DNA of 64,000 bases from Bacteroidota bacterium (GCA_021812985.1 JAKAMG010000003.1:62001-126000), one strand, 5' to 3'. Numbered from the stretch's first letter, positions 43,782 through 52,571 are shown. Notes: a model not told the origin generated them from the letters alone. Numbers and translations: made by a program.

Positions 43782-44657
43782 TTAGAGTGCCCTCCCGCTG
43801 AAGAGTGACTCAGTTGAGTCTGCACCTTTTACAATTGATCTTCTTAGTTTTCTAATCAGTCCACGGGCCTTTCGAAGAAAGAAAAACGGCACACTGTCGG
43901 GCAGTATTGGTGCGCCCAGATCACGAATGCGAATTGACAGAAGAGCTTCGTTCAAAATCGCTATCGCTTTCGCCCGAAACAGCGGCCATGTCGCATCGGT
44001 GAGCTCGAATCTGCTGTGCCACTCCTCTGTGAGCCACCTGATGATTCTTCGACGGTATACCCGATCGATCGGGGCATCATCTACGAACACTGATTCGTAA
44101 CCGGGAAACTTTTCAGGAAGGTAGTTAGCTATGGCATCACTGTCGATGCTCACCAGATCACCCAACCTGTAGGTGAGCGCCGCCGGCATGAAGAAACAAT
44201 TGGTATTCACCCAGATCCGCGACACCCTTCCGTTGATTCTTCCCTTTTCCCAGACCGTGTCCACGTAGCCTATGACAGCGTGTAGAAACATCGATTTCAA
44301 AGTGAGCCACTTCACGCTTCTCTTTTCGAGATAGCTGGGACGGATCGATTCGAATGCCTCGTTCACAAACAAAATGACATCGCACTTGATGTTCCTCTCA
44401 TGCAGGAAATCGATTCCGAGTTGCCAGCCTGAAAACTCTCTATCGCGGTTGTTGCCCTGGAGGTAGAAGCTGTTATCATCTCCGACGTGCCAGCCATCCC
44501 CTTCGTCTCTATTATCGACTACGACGTAAACAGGCTTGAGCCCTCTGGCTTTAGACAAGTACGACCTTAGTTTGCGCAGGGAATCAGGATATTTCTGCGT
44601 GTTGTACTGAACATACACTACAGCCAGGCGCATATCAGGACTGAACACTTTTGCCAA
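43782..44657 (-). CDS. Unknown protein of the polysaccharide locus, possible GT-A glycosyltransferase
   Basis: 291 residues. The start is a TTG with GGAG four bases upstream; an ATG eight codons later would also give RLAVVYVQYNTQ. Features hint at a GT-A fold: the first strand RLAVVYVQYN, a VYVVVDNRD where GT2 enzymes have an NNxS turn, GNNRDREFSGWQLGIDFL resembling the GNNxGxxxG loop, and ILFVNEAFES in place of a DxD. No standard family was recognised with confidence. The C-terminus is basic (RKARGLIRKLRR). Between rmlD-like and rmlC genes it likely takes part in repeat-unit assembly. Confidence 0.55.
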   Translation of the reverse strand: MAKVFSPDMRLAVVYVQYNTQKYPDSLRKLRSYLSKARGLKPVYVVVDNRDEGDGWHVGDDNSFYLQGNNRDREFSGWQLGIDFLHERNIKCDVILFVNEAFESIRPSYLEKRSVKWLTLKSMFLHAVIGYVDTVWEKGRINGRVSRIWVNTNCFFMPAALTYRLGDLVSIDSDAIANYLPEKFPGYESVFVDDAPIDRVYRRRIIRWLTEEWHSRFELTDATWPLFRAKAIAILNEALLSIRIRDLGAPILPDSVPFFFLRKARGLIRKLRRSIVKGADSTESLFSGRAL

Positions 44658-44678
44658 ATTTCTCCGATTGACGACTCA

Positions 44679-44728
44679 CCCCGTGACATAGCGAAGCGAA
44701 GTGGACCGCGAAGCGCAACGTCATGGGG
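44679..44728. repeat. REP-like palindromic element
   Basis: CCCCGTGAC (44679-44687) and GTCATGGGG (44720-44728) can pair over nine positions with one G-U. The loop holds repeated GCGAAGCG words. It sits in the 150-base gap upstream of the 291-residue gene. This looks like a dispersed intergenic palindrome, but only one copy is in the window. Confidence 0.4.
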
Positions 44729-44807
44729 ATGCACCTAACGACGCTGCAATTACACCAACGTGGTTTTCGCGATATTACCGAGCTCCCGATGGATGTATTC
44801 ATCCGTG

Positions 44808-45446
44808 CTAGCACACTCCGTACACGAAATTCTCCGAACGCGAATCGGAAAGCCATTGCTCGAGGGTCAAACCATTTCGGTCCTTTTCACTAAGCAGGCC
44901 TGAGGCTCTGACAGTGGTATCGAACATCTGCCTGAGCTCGTCCGGACAGAGCGACCAGTCCAGGTCTTTTGCCAAGGGCGATATGCCTGCTTCGCAACCC
45001 GGACTATACTCTCCACTACAGAGGTATTCAATCCTTGAATCCTCAGTAAAGAAATTACCGTGAGCAAATCCAGGCGGGACCCAAATCCACTCGCTGTAAT
45101 TATCGCTAACTGCTGTCGCCATGTCAAAGGCAGTAATTTTCCCGAGAGTCGGTGATCCCTTTCTGATATCCAGCACGAGATCGACCATATGACCTTGAGT
45201 AGTCCGCACCAGCTTGCCCATGTAAGGGTTCCATTGGAAATGCAGTCCGCGACAGACGCCGCGCTTCGAGAAGCTCTCATTGATTTGAACAAACTGAAGG
45301 CTCGAAAACCCTTTCAGGTCAGGATGACCTACAGTATCACTTCTCCTGTACGGTTCCGTAAAATATCCGCGTTCATCTGCAAAGCGGGCGAATCTGATAA
45401 CCTTAACATCTTCAATGGCAAGAGATTTAACCGATAGGATCTTCAT
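44808..45446 (-). CDS. rmlC: dTDP-4-dehydrorhamnose 3,5-epimerase-like (RmlC)
   Basis: 212 residues with the RmlC cupin: FADERGYFTEPYR, a VQINESFSKRGVCRGLHFQ strand with the catalytic-loop His, KLVRTTQGHMVDLVLDIRKGSPTLGK, and VPPGFAHGNF with a second conserved His. It epimerises the 4-keto sugar made by RmlB at C3 and C5. RmlC paralogues exist that only work at C3, so the final deoxysugar (L-rhamnose or other) is uncertain. It is separated from wecB by 96 bases. Confidence 0.88.
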   Translation of the reverse strand: MKILSVKSLAIEDVKVIRFARFADERGYFTEPYRRSDTVGHPDLKGFSSLQFVQINESFSKRGVCRGLHFQWNPYMGKLVRTTQGHMVDLVLDIRKGSPTLGKITAFDMATAVSDNYSEWIWVPPGFAHGNFFTEDSRIEYLCSGEYSPGCEAGISPLAKDLDWSLCPDELRQMFDTTVRASGLLSEKDRNGLTLEQWLSDSRSENFVYGVC

Positions 45447-45542
45447 ACTTCTCCTGAGAATATTTCAATGTTGTAATAGTGCTCTTGGCTTCTGGAGTGT
45501 CTGCTATAAACGTATCAAATGAGCAATGGTCGTTCCGCCGGA

Positions 45543-46703
45543 TCAATTCGTGAGGGCGGTATGCCTGGGATGAGTTCGCTCTCCTGAAGTCGGCCCATTT
45601 CCAAGGGAACCAGCAAGTATTCCCGCGATTCTCTCGGCGGCTTTGCCGTCCCAGAGGGCCGGGACAGTGCTCTCCTTCCATTTCCCGGCGTAGCATTCGG
45701 ACGTGAGAGCGACTACCTTTTCAACATCCAAACCGGTAAGGACATTTGTGCCAATCTCTATCGTGGCTGGACGTTCGGTATTCTCCCTCATCGTCACGCA
45801 CGGCACGTTGAGATATGTGGTCTCTTCCTGTATCCCGCCTGAGTCCGTCAGAATGATCTTCGCCTCCATCATGAGGTTGAGAAAATCCAGATAACCCAGC
45901 GGTTCGGTAAGGACCAAACCAGTTATCGAGTCGAAATCCCCCTTTAACCCGAACTCCTCGATGCGTTTCCTCGTCCTCGGATGAATGGGGAATACGATCT
46001 TTCCAAGGGTCCCGACTTTGCCTAGTATACTGAGTATCTTGACGAGGTTATCCCTGTCGTCAACATTCGCCGGCCTGTGTAGCGTGACCAGCGTATATTT
46101 CCCCTCGGCAACGTGAAGCAGTTCCTTTATTCTTGAAGAACGAGCTTTTTGCCTGTAGAGGATTAGCGAATCAATCATGACATCGCCGACGAGGAACACC
46201 TTCTCGTCGCTTATCCCTTCATGCTTCAGGTTTACGATTCCACTCTCTTCAGTCACAAAGAGGTAGTCGCTCAGTACGTCAGTGACCATCCGGTTGATTT
46301 CCTCGGGCATTGTCCGGTCGAAGCTTCTAAGACCCGCCTCCACGTGCGCGACTGGGATGAGGAGCTTGGAAGCCGTAAGACTGCACGCGACGGTGGAGTT
46401 CACATCGCCAACCACGATCACGAGATCAGGCTTCTCGCTCTGGAGCACTTTCTCAAATTCGACCATCACCCTGGCGGTCTGCTCGGCGTGCGAGCCGGAG
46501 CCGATTCCGAGATAGACATCTGGCTTGGGAAGTTCGAGGTCCTCGAAGAAGACCTTCGACATGTTCGCGTCGTAGTGCTGTCCGGTATGAACAATCCTAT
46601 GAGTGAGGGACTCCACGCGAGAGAATGCCCTGTGGAGCGGCGCGACCTTCATGAAATTCGGTCGAGCTCCGACGACGCTTATGAACTTGAGTCGCCGGCT
46701 CAC
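45543..46703 (-). CDS. wecB: UDP-N-acetylglucosamine 2-epimerase (non-hydrolysing)
   Basis: 386 residues. The start is the GTG that overlaps the preceding stop (GTGA), giving KFISVVGARPNFMK; longer upstream frames overlap the dehydrogenase by 80 bases with low-complexity sequence. WecB signatures are HTGQHYDANMS, VEAGLRSFDRTMPEEINR, LVTLHRPANVDD and the UDP-binding TDSGGIQEE. It converts UDP-GlcNAc to UDP-ManNAc; with the neighbouring dehydrogenase the product would be UDP-ManNAcA, a common capsule/O-antigen/enterobacterial antigen sugar. Confidence 0.95.
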   Translation of the reverse strand: MSRRLKFISVVGARPNFMKVAPLHRAFSRVESLTHRIVHTGQHYDANMSKVFFEDLELPKPDVYLGIGSGSHAEQTARVMVEFEKVLQSEKPDLVIVVGDVNSTVACSLTASKLLIPVAHVEAGLRSFDRTMPEEINRMVTDVLSDYLFVTEESGIVNLKHEGISDEKVFLVGDVMIDSLILYRQKARSSRIKELLHVAEGKYTLVTLHRPANVDDRDNLVKILSILGKVGTLGKIVFPIHPRTRKRIEEFGLKGDFDSITGLVLTEPLGYLDFLNLMMEAKIILTDSGGIQEETTYLNVPCVTMRENTERPATIEIGTNVLTGLDVEKVVALTSECYAGKWKESTVPALWDGKAAERIAGILAGSLGNGPTSGERTHPRHTALTN

Positions 46704-48034
46704 TTTCCGTCCCCCAATAGGACTATTTTCTCTCTTTCCTTCCTTACCCCCTTCGTCGCGTTTCTCGCGTCGATGACACATTTCGAATTCTCAACAATCA
46801 TGTCGTAGTCGTATGCTGAATGGTCAGTGGTAATGAGAACGCAATCCGCCGACTTCAGAAGTTTCGGAGTAATCCTAACAGAGCGGAATTGCTTCCCGTC
46901 CACCTTAATGGACGGGACGTAAGGGTCATTATAAGAAATATTCGATGCGCCATCCTGCAGTAGGAGTTCCATCACCTTCAAGGCGGGTGAATGCCGTGTG
47001 TCATCCACATCCTTCTTGAAGGCTACTCCTAGGATAAGAATCTTCGCCTTCCTGAAGCTCACCGGTCTGAAGCTCAATTCTCTCTGCACCATGTTCCTGA
47101 CATAGAACGGCATATTTTCATTCACTTCCGCAGCGAGCGAGATGAAGTTCGTCTGGAAATCGTAGGCCTTGGCCAGCCACTCGAGATAGTACGGATCGAT
47201 CAGTATGCAGTGGCCGCCGATTCCAGGCCCGGGATAGAATGGCATGAAACCGAAAGGCTTCGTCGCGGCTGCGTCTACGACTTCCCAAATGTTTATGCCA
47301 CCCATCCTGTCGCAAAGCTGAGCCAGCTCATTGACGAGGGCAATGTTGACGCTCCTGAATATGTTCTCGAGGAGCTTCTCCATTTCAGCGACCTTAGGAC
47401 TCGAGACCTTCACCACCTTTTCGACGCTTTGGGCGACAACGAGAGCGGCCAACTCCGTGCTGAGCTCGTTTATTCCACCGACCACAGTCGGGATATTATT
47501 AGTCTTGAACTTCTTGTTGCCTGGATCTATGCGCTCGGGAGAAAAGGCGAGGAAGAAGTCCTTCCCGGCGACGAGCCCCGTTTCCTCAAGGATGGGTTGC
47601 ACGTATCCTTCAGTAGTGTTCGGAAACGTTGTGCTCCGCAGTACGATTAGCTGGTTCTTTCTGAGCCGCCGGGAGATCTCTTTCGTCGCATTTATGATGA
47701 AGGAAATATCGGGCTCCTTGTTTGGGGTAAAGGGAGTCGGGACACATATGAAAATCGCGTCGCATTTCCCTATCGCGCCGTAACTGCCGTCAGCTTTCAG
47801 TGTCCTGTTCCGTACCACCGAGGCGAAATCTCCGGACTCGATGTCGTCGATGTAGTTCTTTCCCCTCCTTATGTTCTCGATCTTCTTCTTGTCCAGATCT
47901 ATGCCGAGCGTTTCAAAACCTTTGGAGGCGAATTCGACTGCCAGCGGTAGCCCAACATATCCAAGTCCGACCACGCCTACTTTAAGCGTTTTCTTTTCAA
48001 TCTTTCTTTTGATCTCTTCGAGGATTGCGCTCAT
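46700..48034 (-). CDS. wecC: UDP-N-acetyl-D-hexosamine dehydrogenase (WecC/WbpA-type)
   Basis: 444 residues. The N-terminus has KVGVVGLGYVGLPLA for NAD. The active-site motif YPGPGIGGHCILIDP with its catalytic Cys is of the HexNAc-dehydrogenase class, not the UGDH class. KILILGVAFKKDVDDTRHSPAL marks the C-terminal substrate domain. It oxidises the C6 of UDP-ManNAc (WecC) or UDP-GlcNAc (WbpA); WecC is inferred from the adjacent wecB. It overlaps rmlB by four bases. Confidence 0.9.
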   Translation of the reverse strand: MSAILEEIKRKIEKKTLKVGVVGLGYVGLPLAVEFASKGFETLGIDLDKKKIENIRRGKNYIDDIESGDFASVVRNRTLKADGSYGAIGKCDAIFICVPTPFTPNKEPDISFIINATKEISRRLRKNQLIVLRSTTFPNTTEGYVQPILEETGLVAGKDFFLAFSPERIDPGNKKFKTNNIPTVVGGINELSTELAALVVAQSVEKVVKVSSPKVAEMEKLLENIFRSVNIALVNELAQLCDRMGGINIWEVVDAAATKPFGFMPFYPGPGIGGHCILIDPYYLEWLAKAYDFQTNFISLAAEVNENMPFYVRNMVQRELSFRPVSFRKAKILILGVAFKKDVDDTRHSPALKVMELLLQDGASNISYNDPYVPSIKVDGKQFRSVRITPKLLKSADCVLITTDHSAYDYDMIVENSKCVIDARNATKGVRKEREKIVLLGDGK

Positions 48035-49059
48035 CTTTGCTCATATTGAAGTTTGTAATAGCTCTGATACTCGCCGGTGATTATTCGCTTCCACCATTCT
48101 TCGTTCGAAAGGTACCAGTTCACGGTCAACTCTATTCCATCGGCGAAAGATCTGCGCGGCTTCCATCCGAGCTCCGTCTCGATTTTGGAAGAATCCATCG
48201 CGTATCGCCTGTCGTGCCCAGGGCGGTCCTTCACGTACTCGAGAAGCGAGTCAGGCTTCCCAAGTTTCGAGAGGATGAGTTTTGCCATCTCGATGTTTGC
48301 CACTTCATTGCCGCCGCCAATGTTGTAGACCTCACCGGTCTTTCCCTTATAGAGAACGGCCTCGATTGCCTCGCAGTGGTCCTCCACATAAATCCAGTCA
48401 CGGACGTTCATTCCGTCGCCATAGATTGGGAGTTTCTTGTCCTGGAGAGCATTTGCGATCATCAACGGGATGAATTTCTCAGGAAACTGGTACGGGCCAA
48501 AATTATTTGAACAGCGGGTGATAAGAGTTTCCATTCCGAATGTCTTCCACCACGCCCTTACCAGCATGTCTGCCGATGCCTTGCTGGCAGAATAGGGACT
48601 ATTGGGAGAAATATGCGTCGTTTCGGTGAACTTGCCCGACGGACCGAGCGAGCCGTAAACTTCGTCCGTTGAGACCTGAAGATACCGTCCGACTCCGAAT
48701 TCCCTGGCGACCTCGAGTAGAGTCATAGTCCCCCGCACATTTGTATCTATGAATGCTGCCGGACCGAGTATACTCCTGTCGACGTGCGATTCCGCCGCGA
48801 AATTTATTACCGCATCGAAATGCCATTCATGAAAAAGCCTACTGACAAACGATTCGTCAGAAATGTCCCCCCTGTAAAAATGATATCTTGGATTTGACTC
48901 GACGTCTCTGAGGCTCTCGAGATTGCCCGCGTAGGTGAGCTTGTCCAGGTTTACAACGTCTACATCTCTGTGTCGTTCGAGAAAAAGCCTGATGAAATTA
49001 CTTCCTATGAAACCGGCTCCCCCGGTAATGAGTACAACCTTGAAGTGTGTTTCAGTCAA
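48031..49059 (-). CDS. rmlB: dTDP-glucose 4,6-dehydratase
   Basis: 342 residues with a predicted TTG start (49057-49059) nine bases after GAGAGG; the longer frame from 49143 begins inside the promoter region. The cofactor motif is LITGGAGFIGSNF. STDEVYGS, the YSASKASADML catalytic Tyr/Lys, and SNNFGPYQFPEKFIPL are diagnostic of RmlB. It makes dTDP-4-keto-6-deoxyglucose, the precursor of rhamnose and related deoxysugars. It is the first gene of the polysaccharide operon. rmlA (thymidylyltransferase) is absent from the window, so it must lie elsewhere. Confidence 0.93.
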   Translation of the reverse strand: MTETHFKVVLITGGAGFIGSNFIRLFLERHRDVDVVNLDKLTYAGNLESLRDVESNPRYHFYRGDISDESFVSRLFHEWHFDAVINFAAESHVDRSILGPAAFIDTNVRGTMTLLEVAREFGVGRYLQVSTDEVYGSLGPSGKFTETTHISPNSPYSASKASADMLVRAWWKTFGMETLITRCSNNFGPYQFPEKFIPLMIANALQDKKLPIYGDGMNVRDWIYVEDHCEAIEAVLYKGKTGEVYNIGGGNEVANIEMAKLILSKLGKPDSLLEYVKDRPGHDRRYAMDSSKIETELGWKPRRSFADGIELTVNWYLSNEEWWKRIITGEYQSYYKLQYEQR

Positions 49060-49121
49060 CAGTCGCAACCTCTCAATGTGCCAGTCAGTTGTGTAGGATT
49101 GAGGTAATTCTCTCTTCGCAT

Positions 49122-49140
49122 GTGATAAAAAATATATCAC
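49122..49140. promoter_or_regulatory. Candidate operator overlapping the rmlB promoter
   Basis: GTGATA (49122-49127), seven A/T-rich bases, TATCAC (49135-49140): a perfect 6-bp inverted repeat centred on the -10 element. It is a plausible site for a regulator of the polysaccharide locus. No regulator gene lies beside it. Confidence 0.5.
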
Positions 49141-49159
49141 CAAGTGCGTGGAGTTTCAA
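49129..49159 (-). promoter_or_regulatory. Promoter of the polysaccharide operon
   Basis: Minus-strand TTGAAA (49159-49154), 17 bases, TATATT (49136-49131); equivalently TTG-N20-TATATTTT. The start is predicted near 49124, leaving a leader of about 65 bases to the TTG start codon of rmlB. Confidence 0.65.
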
Positions 49160-49200
49160 CACAAAACTTTGCTTTTCAGCGGATATGAGCGGGTACCAGA

Positions 49201-49362
49201 ATGATGTCCGCCGCTCAGCCATTGGGATTAGGCAGATTCTTCCTGGCCAACTTCATGACCACGCTCGTTCCTTCCATGTCGCGAGGCCGACAGTCGCAGT
49301 CGCTAAATGAGGAATCCGCAAACTTCAAAATGGAACGAATCCGGGATAAGACAATCTATTAA
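49201..49362 (+). other. Doubtful 53-codon frame in the rmlB-rpmB spacer
   Basis: The 477-base spacer between rmlB and rpmB holds the two promoters and this open frame (MMSAAQPLGLGRFFLANF at the start). It has no ribosome site, membrane segment or known motif. The rest of the spacer shows nothing recognisable. Confidence 0.15.
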
Positions 49363-49485
49363 AGTAAAAGAATCTCCGACGCCTGAAAATAAGCGGATGG
49401 GCACAGACTGTCCGTGTATTAGGCTTGGAAACCTCTTAGGCCATCGAAGTTCGATTGGGCGGTGGTCTGGTGAATTTGGCGGGGC

Positions 49486-49516
49486 TTGGAAATTTCACTC
49501 AAGGCTTATAAATTAG
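49486..49516 (+). promoter_or_regulatory. Promoter of rpmB
   Basis: TTG (49486-49488), exactly 20 bases, TAAATTAG (49509-49516), the same octamer as in the efflux-operon promoter. The predicted start is near 49522, leaving about 15 bases that include TTTGGAG before the ATG. Confidence 0.6.
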
Positions 49517-49536
49517 TTTAAATTTTGGAGATTTAG

Positions 49537-49728
49537 ATGGCAAAAGTTTGTGAAGTTTGCGGCAAGAAGCCGGTGTACGGACATAACGTGAGTCACGCTC
49601 ACAACATCACTAACCGGAGATGGAACCCGAATCTGCAGAGCGTTCGCGCTGTAGTCGAAGGCAAGGTGAAGCGGATGAAGGTTTGCGCTTCCTGCATTAA
49701 GCAAGGGCGCGTGAGAAAAGCGGCCTGA
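49537..49728 (+). CDS. rpmB: 50S ribosomal protein L28
   Basis: 63 residues, typical L28 with [21 protein letters not shown] near the start and WNPNLQSVR. It is the zinc-binding (C+) form: Cys5, Cys8, Cys50 and Cys53 form two CxxC pairs. It has its own promoter and RBS and stands alone, not with rpmG or other ribosomal genes. A stem-loop follows. Confidence 0.97.
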   Translation: MAKVCEVCGKKPVYGHNVSHAHNITNRRWNPNLQSVRAVVEGKVKRMKVCASCIKQGRVRKAA

Positions 49729-49741
49729 CAAAGTTGTAGGA

Positions 49742-49765
49742 TTGCCGGTCTTTCACGACCGGCAA
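49742..49765. terminator. Stem-loop between convergent rpmB and the AI-2E transporter gene
   Basis: TTGCCGGTC (49742-49750), loop TTTCAC, GACCGGCAA (49757-49765): a perfect 9-bp stem. It ends two bases before the stop codon of the opposing gene. No T-tract follows on either strand, so it may need Rho or simply protect both 3' ends. Confidence 0.5.
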
Positions 49766-49766
49766 A

Positions 49767-50837
49767 TCACGCGCTGCCGCTCGTCCCCCTTCCAGTGTCA
49801 ATCTTCGTTATCCTGTAGGATTCAAGCCCCCAATAGGTTTCCTTAGCCACCACCCTGAAAATCGTGTATAGTGGCATAGCAAGCACCATTCCCAAGATAC
49901 CCTTCAATTCAGCCGCGGCAAGAATCAACAGGACTATCGTGAGCGGGTGCATTGATGCCCCGCGGGAATATACAGCAGGCACGATCACAATATCGTCAAG
50001 TATTCTAATCGCCACGAAAAGGATCACAATCGGCAGGAGCATACTGATGTCGCCGGTCTGCACAAATGAAACGACGATGGCAGGAATTGCTCCGACCACA
50101 GGACCAAGGTAAGGGATGAGGTTGGCGATTCCCGCAATCACTCCGATAATGACCGCGTACTTCACTCCCATCACTGCCAACCCTACTACCGCCAACACAC
50201 CTACTATCGCCGCCTCCGTGAGCCAGGCCCGGATGTAACGTCCGAGCTGAATCCCAATCTTGTGTATCACATTGAGAGTCATCTCGAAGTACCTGTTCGG
50301 TACCTTAGATATGAACATACGGACAAATACATCGCCGTCCTTGAGAAGGAAGAATGCGACGAACGGAACGATGACCAGGAGCATAAGCATGGACCCGGCG
50401 CTCGTCACGATATCGAGCCAACTGCCGGCCAGCTGGACGAGAAGCTGACTTATTCTTGCAGTTATATCACCAAAATCGACAAATGGCAACTTGCTCTGAA
50501 GCTGCGACTGAACCGCAGCGATCTGTTTGCCAAAGCCTGGCGACCTGACAGCTGTCTCGAGCGTCGTCACCTGTTCGACGAGAGGCGGAAGGAGAGTCCG
50601 AATCATCCCATATATCATAAGAGCAATAAGGAGATACAAGATCAGAATCCCATATGTTCTTGCTATGCCACGCATTTCCATGGCGTCTACCAGCGGAGAA
50701 AGGATGAAAGAAAGGAGGAACGAGAATATCAGGAGGACAAACACACTCCCAAGCTGGGAGAAGAGCCAAAGAAGCGCGGACATAGATAGAAGCAGGACGA
50801 AGACTTTAAAGCTGTTCTTTTTAAAGATCGACGGCAT
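49767..50837 (-). CDS. AI-2E family transporter (PerM-like)
   Basis: 356 residues from the ATG of MPSIFKKNSFKVF; earlier in-frame ATGs lie inside recX, and AGGG stands eight bases before this one. Seven to eight hydrophobic segments are seen, with GVKYAVIIGVIAGIANLIPYLGPVVGAIPAIVV, the most conserved stretch of the family (helix pair around the central loop), near residue 240. Members export autoinducer-2, Na+/H+ antiport or are of unknown function. It ends the pgsA-recA operon and overlaps recX by 17 bases. Confidence 0.88.
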   Translation of the reverse strand: MPSIFKKNSFKVFVLLLSMSALLWLFSQLGSVFVLLIFSFLLSFILSPLVDAMEMRGIARTYGILILYLLIALMIYGMIRTLLPPLVEQVTTLETAVRSPGFGKQIAAVQSQLQSKLPFVDFGDITARISQLLVQLAGSWLDIVTSAGSMLMLLVIVPFVAFFLLKDGDVFVRMFISKVPNRYFEMTLNVIHKIGIQLGRYIRAWLTEAAIVGVLAVVGLAVMGVKYAVIIGVIAGIANLIPYLGPVVGAIPAIVVSFVQTGDISMLLPIVILFVAIRILDDIVIVPAVYSRGASMHPLTIVLLILAAAELKGILGMVLAMPLYTIFRVVAKETYWGLESYRITKIDTGRGTSGSA

Positions 50838-51465
50838 CCTCATTTCCCTCGAAGACTCTTCTTGTGACCTGCTTGATGACATCCCAATCGAATCCCCTTC
50901 TCGCCAGGAATGAAATCAGTTTATCTCGTCTCTTGGCCTGCTCAAACCTCGCCAGAGAACGGAGCTTCGTCTCGGCGGCCCTAAGGGCGAGATTCAATTG
51001 AGTCTCCTCATCGCTCACGTGCGAAAGTGCCCTTTCCGCGTCCCCCTTAGAAACACCTCTCTCACGCAATCCCCTCTCGAGTTCCCTTCTGCCGACAGGT
51101 CTCGATGCAACCTTGGTTGCCACAAAGGCGTCCGCAAACCTGACGTCATCGATCAGGCCAAGCTTGCTCAGTTTCTGCATAACATTGTCAACAACGGTGT
51201 CTTGGAATCCCTTCTTCTTAAGCCGCTGTTCCAATTCCGCCCTGGTTCTCATCCGGTAGTTCAAGAGGCGACCGGCGGCGTTGTACGCTTCATGAACGGC
51301 TTGAGTCTCCTTCAGAAATTCAAGCCTGTCCGCGGCAACTTCGTCGTTCTTCCTGAGTCCGAAATCGATCAGGACTTCCCGACTGACCGGGACTTCGTTC
51401 CCATCGTCGAAGGAGATGATGTACTTTCCCCCTCTGGGCGACTTTTCGATCGAGAGGATGCGCAT
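50821..51465 (-). CDS. recX: RecX, regulator of RecA
   Basis: 214 residues. Three-helix RecX repeats can be seen: NYRMRTRAELEQRLKKKGF, then LIDDVRFADAFVATKVASRPVGRRELERGLRERGVSKG, and a third ending in RGFDWDVIKQVTRRV. RecX binds the RecA filament groove and limits strand exchange. It lies 23 bases after recA. Its N-terminus (about 50 residues, with ISFDDGNEVPVSREVL) is the beta-strand extension found in many RecX proteins. Confidence 0.93.
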   Translation of the reverse strand: MRILSIEKSPRGGKYIISFDDGNEVPVSREVLIDFGLRKNDEVAADRLEFLKETQAVHEAYNAAGRLLNYRMRTRAELEQRLKKKGFQDTVVDNVMQKLSKLGLIDDVRFADAFVATKVASRPVGRRELERGLRERGVSKGDAERALSHVSDEETQLNLALRAAETKLRSLARFEQAKRRDKLISFLARRGFDWDVIKQVTRRVFEGNEDAVDL

Positions 51466-51488
51466 GCGTTAGCACACGAATCGTGCGT

Positions 51489-52568
51489 CTACTCTTTTGC
51501 CTTCTTTGCTTCCTTGGGCTTCTCGGCCTTCTCAGGCGAAGGAGGATTTCCGTTTCCGCCATTTTTGGACGAACTCAAACCGAGTTTCGTTCTTATCTCG
51601 GATTCCAGCTCTTTCAGTGCCGCAGCGTTTTCCTGGAAATATTTCTTGGCCGCTTCCCTGCCCTGGCCCAGCCTGTCGTTTCTATAAGAGAACCAAGTCC
51701 CGCTTTTCTGAACCACGTTTTGATCAACCGCCACATCGAGCAGATCGCCGATACGCGAGATCCCTTCGTTGTAAGCGATGTCGAACTCCACCTCTTTGAA
51801 TGGGGGCGCCACCTTATTCTTCACGACCTTGACGCGAACCCGATTTCCTACGACTTCCTGCCCTTCCTTAATGTGGTCACGCTTGCGTATGTCGAGGCGC
51901 AGGGCAGCATAAAACTTCAGGGCGTTTCCACCTGTCGTTGTCTCGGGATTACCATAGACGATACCAATCTTGCTGCGAAGCTGGTTCGTGAATATCACGC
52001 TGGTGTTGCTCTTGTTGATAGCAGCAGTGAGCTTCCTAAGCGCCTGCGACATCAGGCGGGCTTGAGCGCCCATCTGTGCGTCACCCATCTCACCTTCTAT
52101 CTCAGCTCTCGGGGTAAGAGCCGCGACAGAATCGATTACGACGACATCGATCGCACCGCTACGCACGAGGGTCTCGACGATGTCGAGTGCCTGCTCGCCG
52201 AACTCCGGCTGGGAAAGAAGGAGGTTGTTCGTGTCCACGCCGATCCTCTTCGCGTAGTTCAGATCGAGCGCGTGTTCGGCGTCGATAAATGCTGCTATTC
52301 CACCATGGCGCTGCGCTTCCGCGATGACGCTCAGGCAGAGTGTCGTCTTACCGGAGCTTTCAGGGCCGAAAATTTCGGTTATCCTCCCCCGCGGTATTCC
52401 GCCTATCCCGAGTGCCCAGTCGAGTGATATCGAACCTGTGGAGATGGCATCTATCCTTGCTATCGGGCCCTCGCCCATCTTCATTACAGCACCCTTCCCG
52501 TAATCGCGTTCAATCTGGTTCAACGCAATATCGAGTGCCTTTAGCTTTGCCTCTTTTTCCTCAGCCAT
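51489..52568 (-). CDS. recA: Recombinase RecA
   Basis: 359 residues. Walker A is GPESSGKTT (68-76). [19 protein letters not shown] and [21 protein letters not shown], followed by NQLRSKIG, are core RecA motifs. The C-terminal tail is rich in Lys, Pro, Glu and Gly ([15 protein letters not shown]-type), longer and more basic than the acidic tail of E. coli RecA. It starts after GGAAGG and follows thpR by three bases. No LexA/SOS box is evident near it; transcription probably comes from the pgsA promoter or an internal one. Confidence 0.98.
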   Translation of the reverse strand: MAEEKEAKLKALDIALNQIERDYGKGAVMKMGEGPIARIDAISTGSISLDWALGIGGIPRGRITEIFGPESSGKTTLCLSVIAEAQRHGGIAAFIDAEHALDLNYAKRIGVDTNNLLLSQPEFGEQALDIVETLVRSGAIDVVVIDSVAALTPRAEIEGEMGDAQMGAQARLMSQALRKLTAAINKSNTSVIFTNQLRSKIGIVYGNPETTTGGNALKFYAALRLDIRKRDHIKEGQEVVGNRVRVKVVKNKVAPPFKEVEFDIAYNEGISRIGDLLDVAVDQNVVQKSGTWFSYRNDRLGQGREAAKKYFQENAAALKELESEIRTKLGLSSSKNGGNGNPPSPEKAEKPKEAKKAKE

Positions 52569-52571
52569 TTT

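Noticed and set aside
45427-45696. 89-codon frame overlapping wecB and rmlC
   Set aside because: It lies in a different frame over the wecB end and has low-complexity content.
46704-46781. Extended WecB N-terminus
   Set aside because: It would overlap the dehydrogenase by 80 bases and adds a low-complexity charged segment; the GTG at 46703 with GTGA overlap is a better start.
49047-49310. 87-codon plus-strand frame over the rmlB promoter
   Set aside because: It covers the operator and promoter, has no RBS, and shows no known motif.
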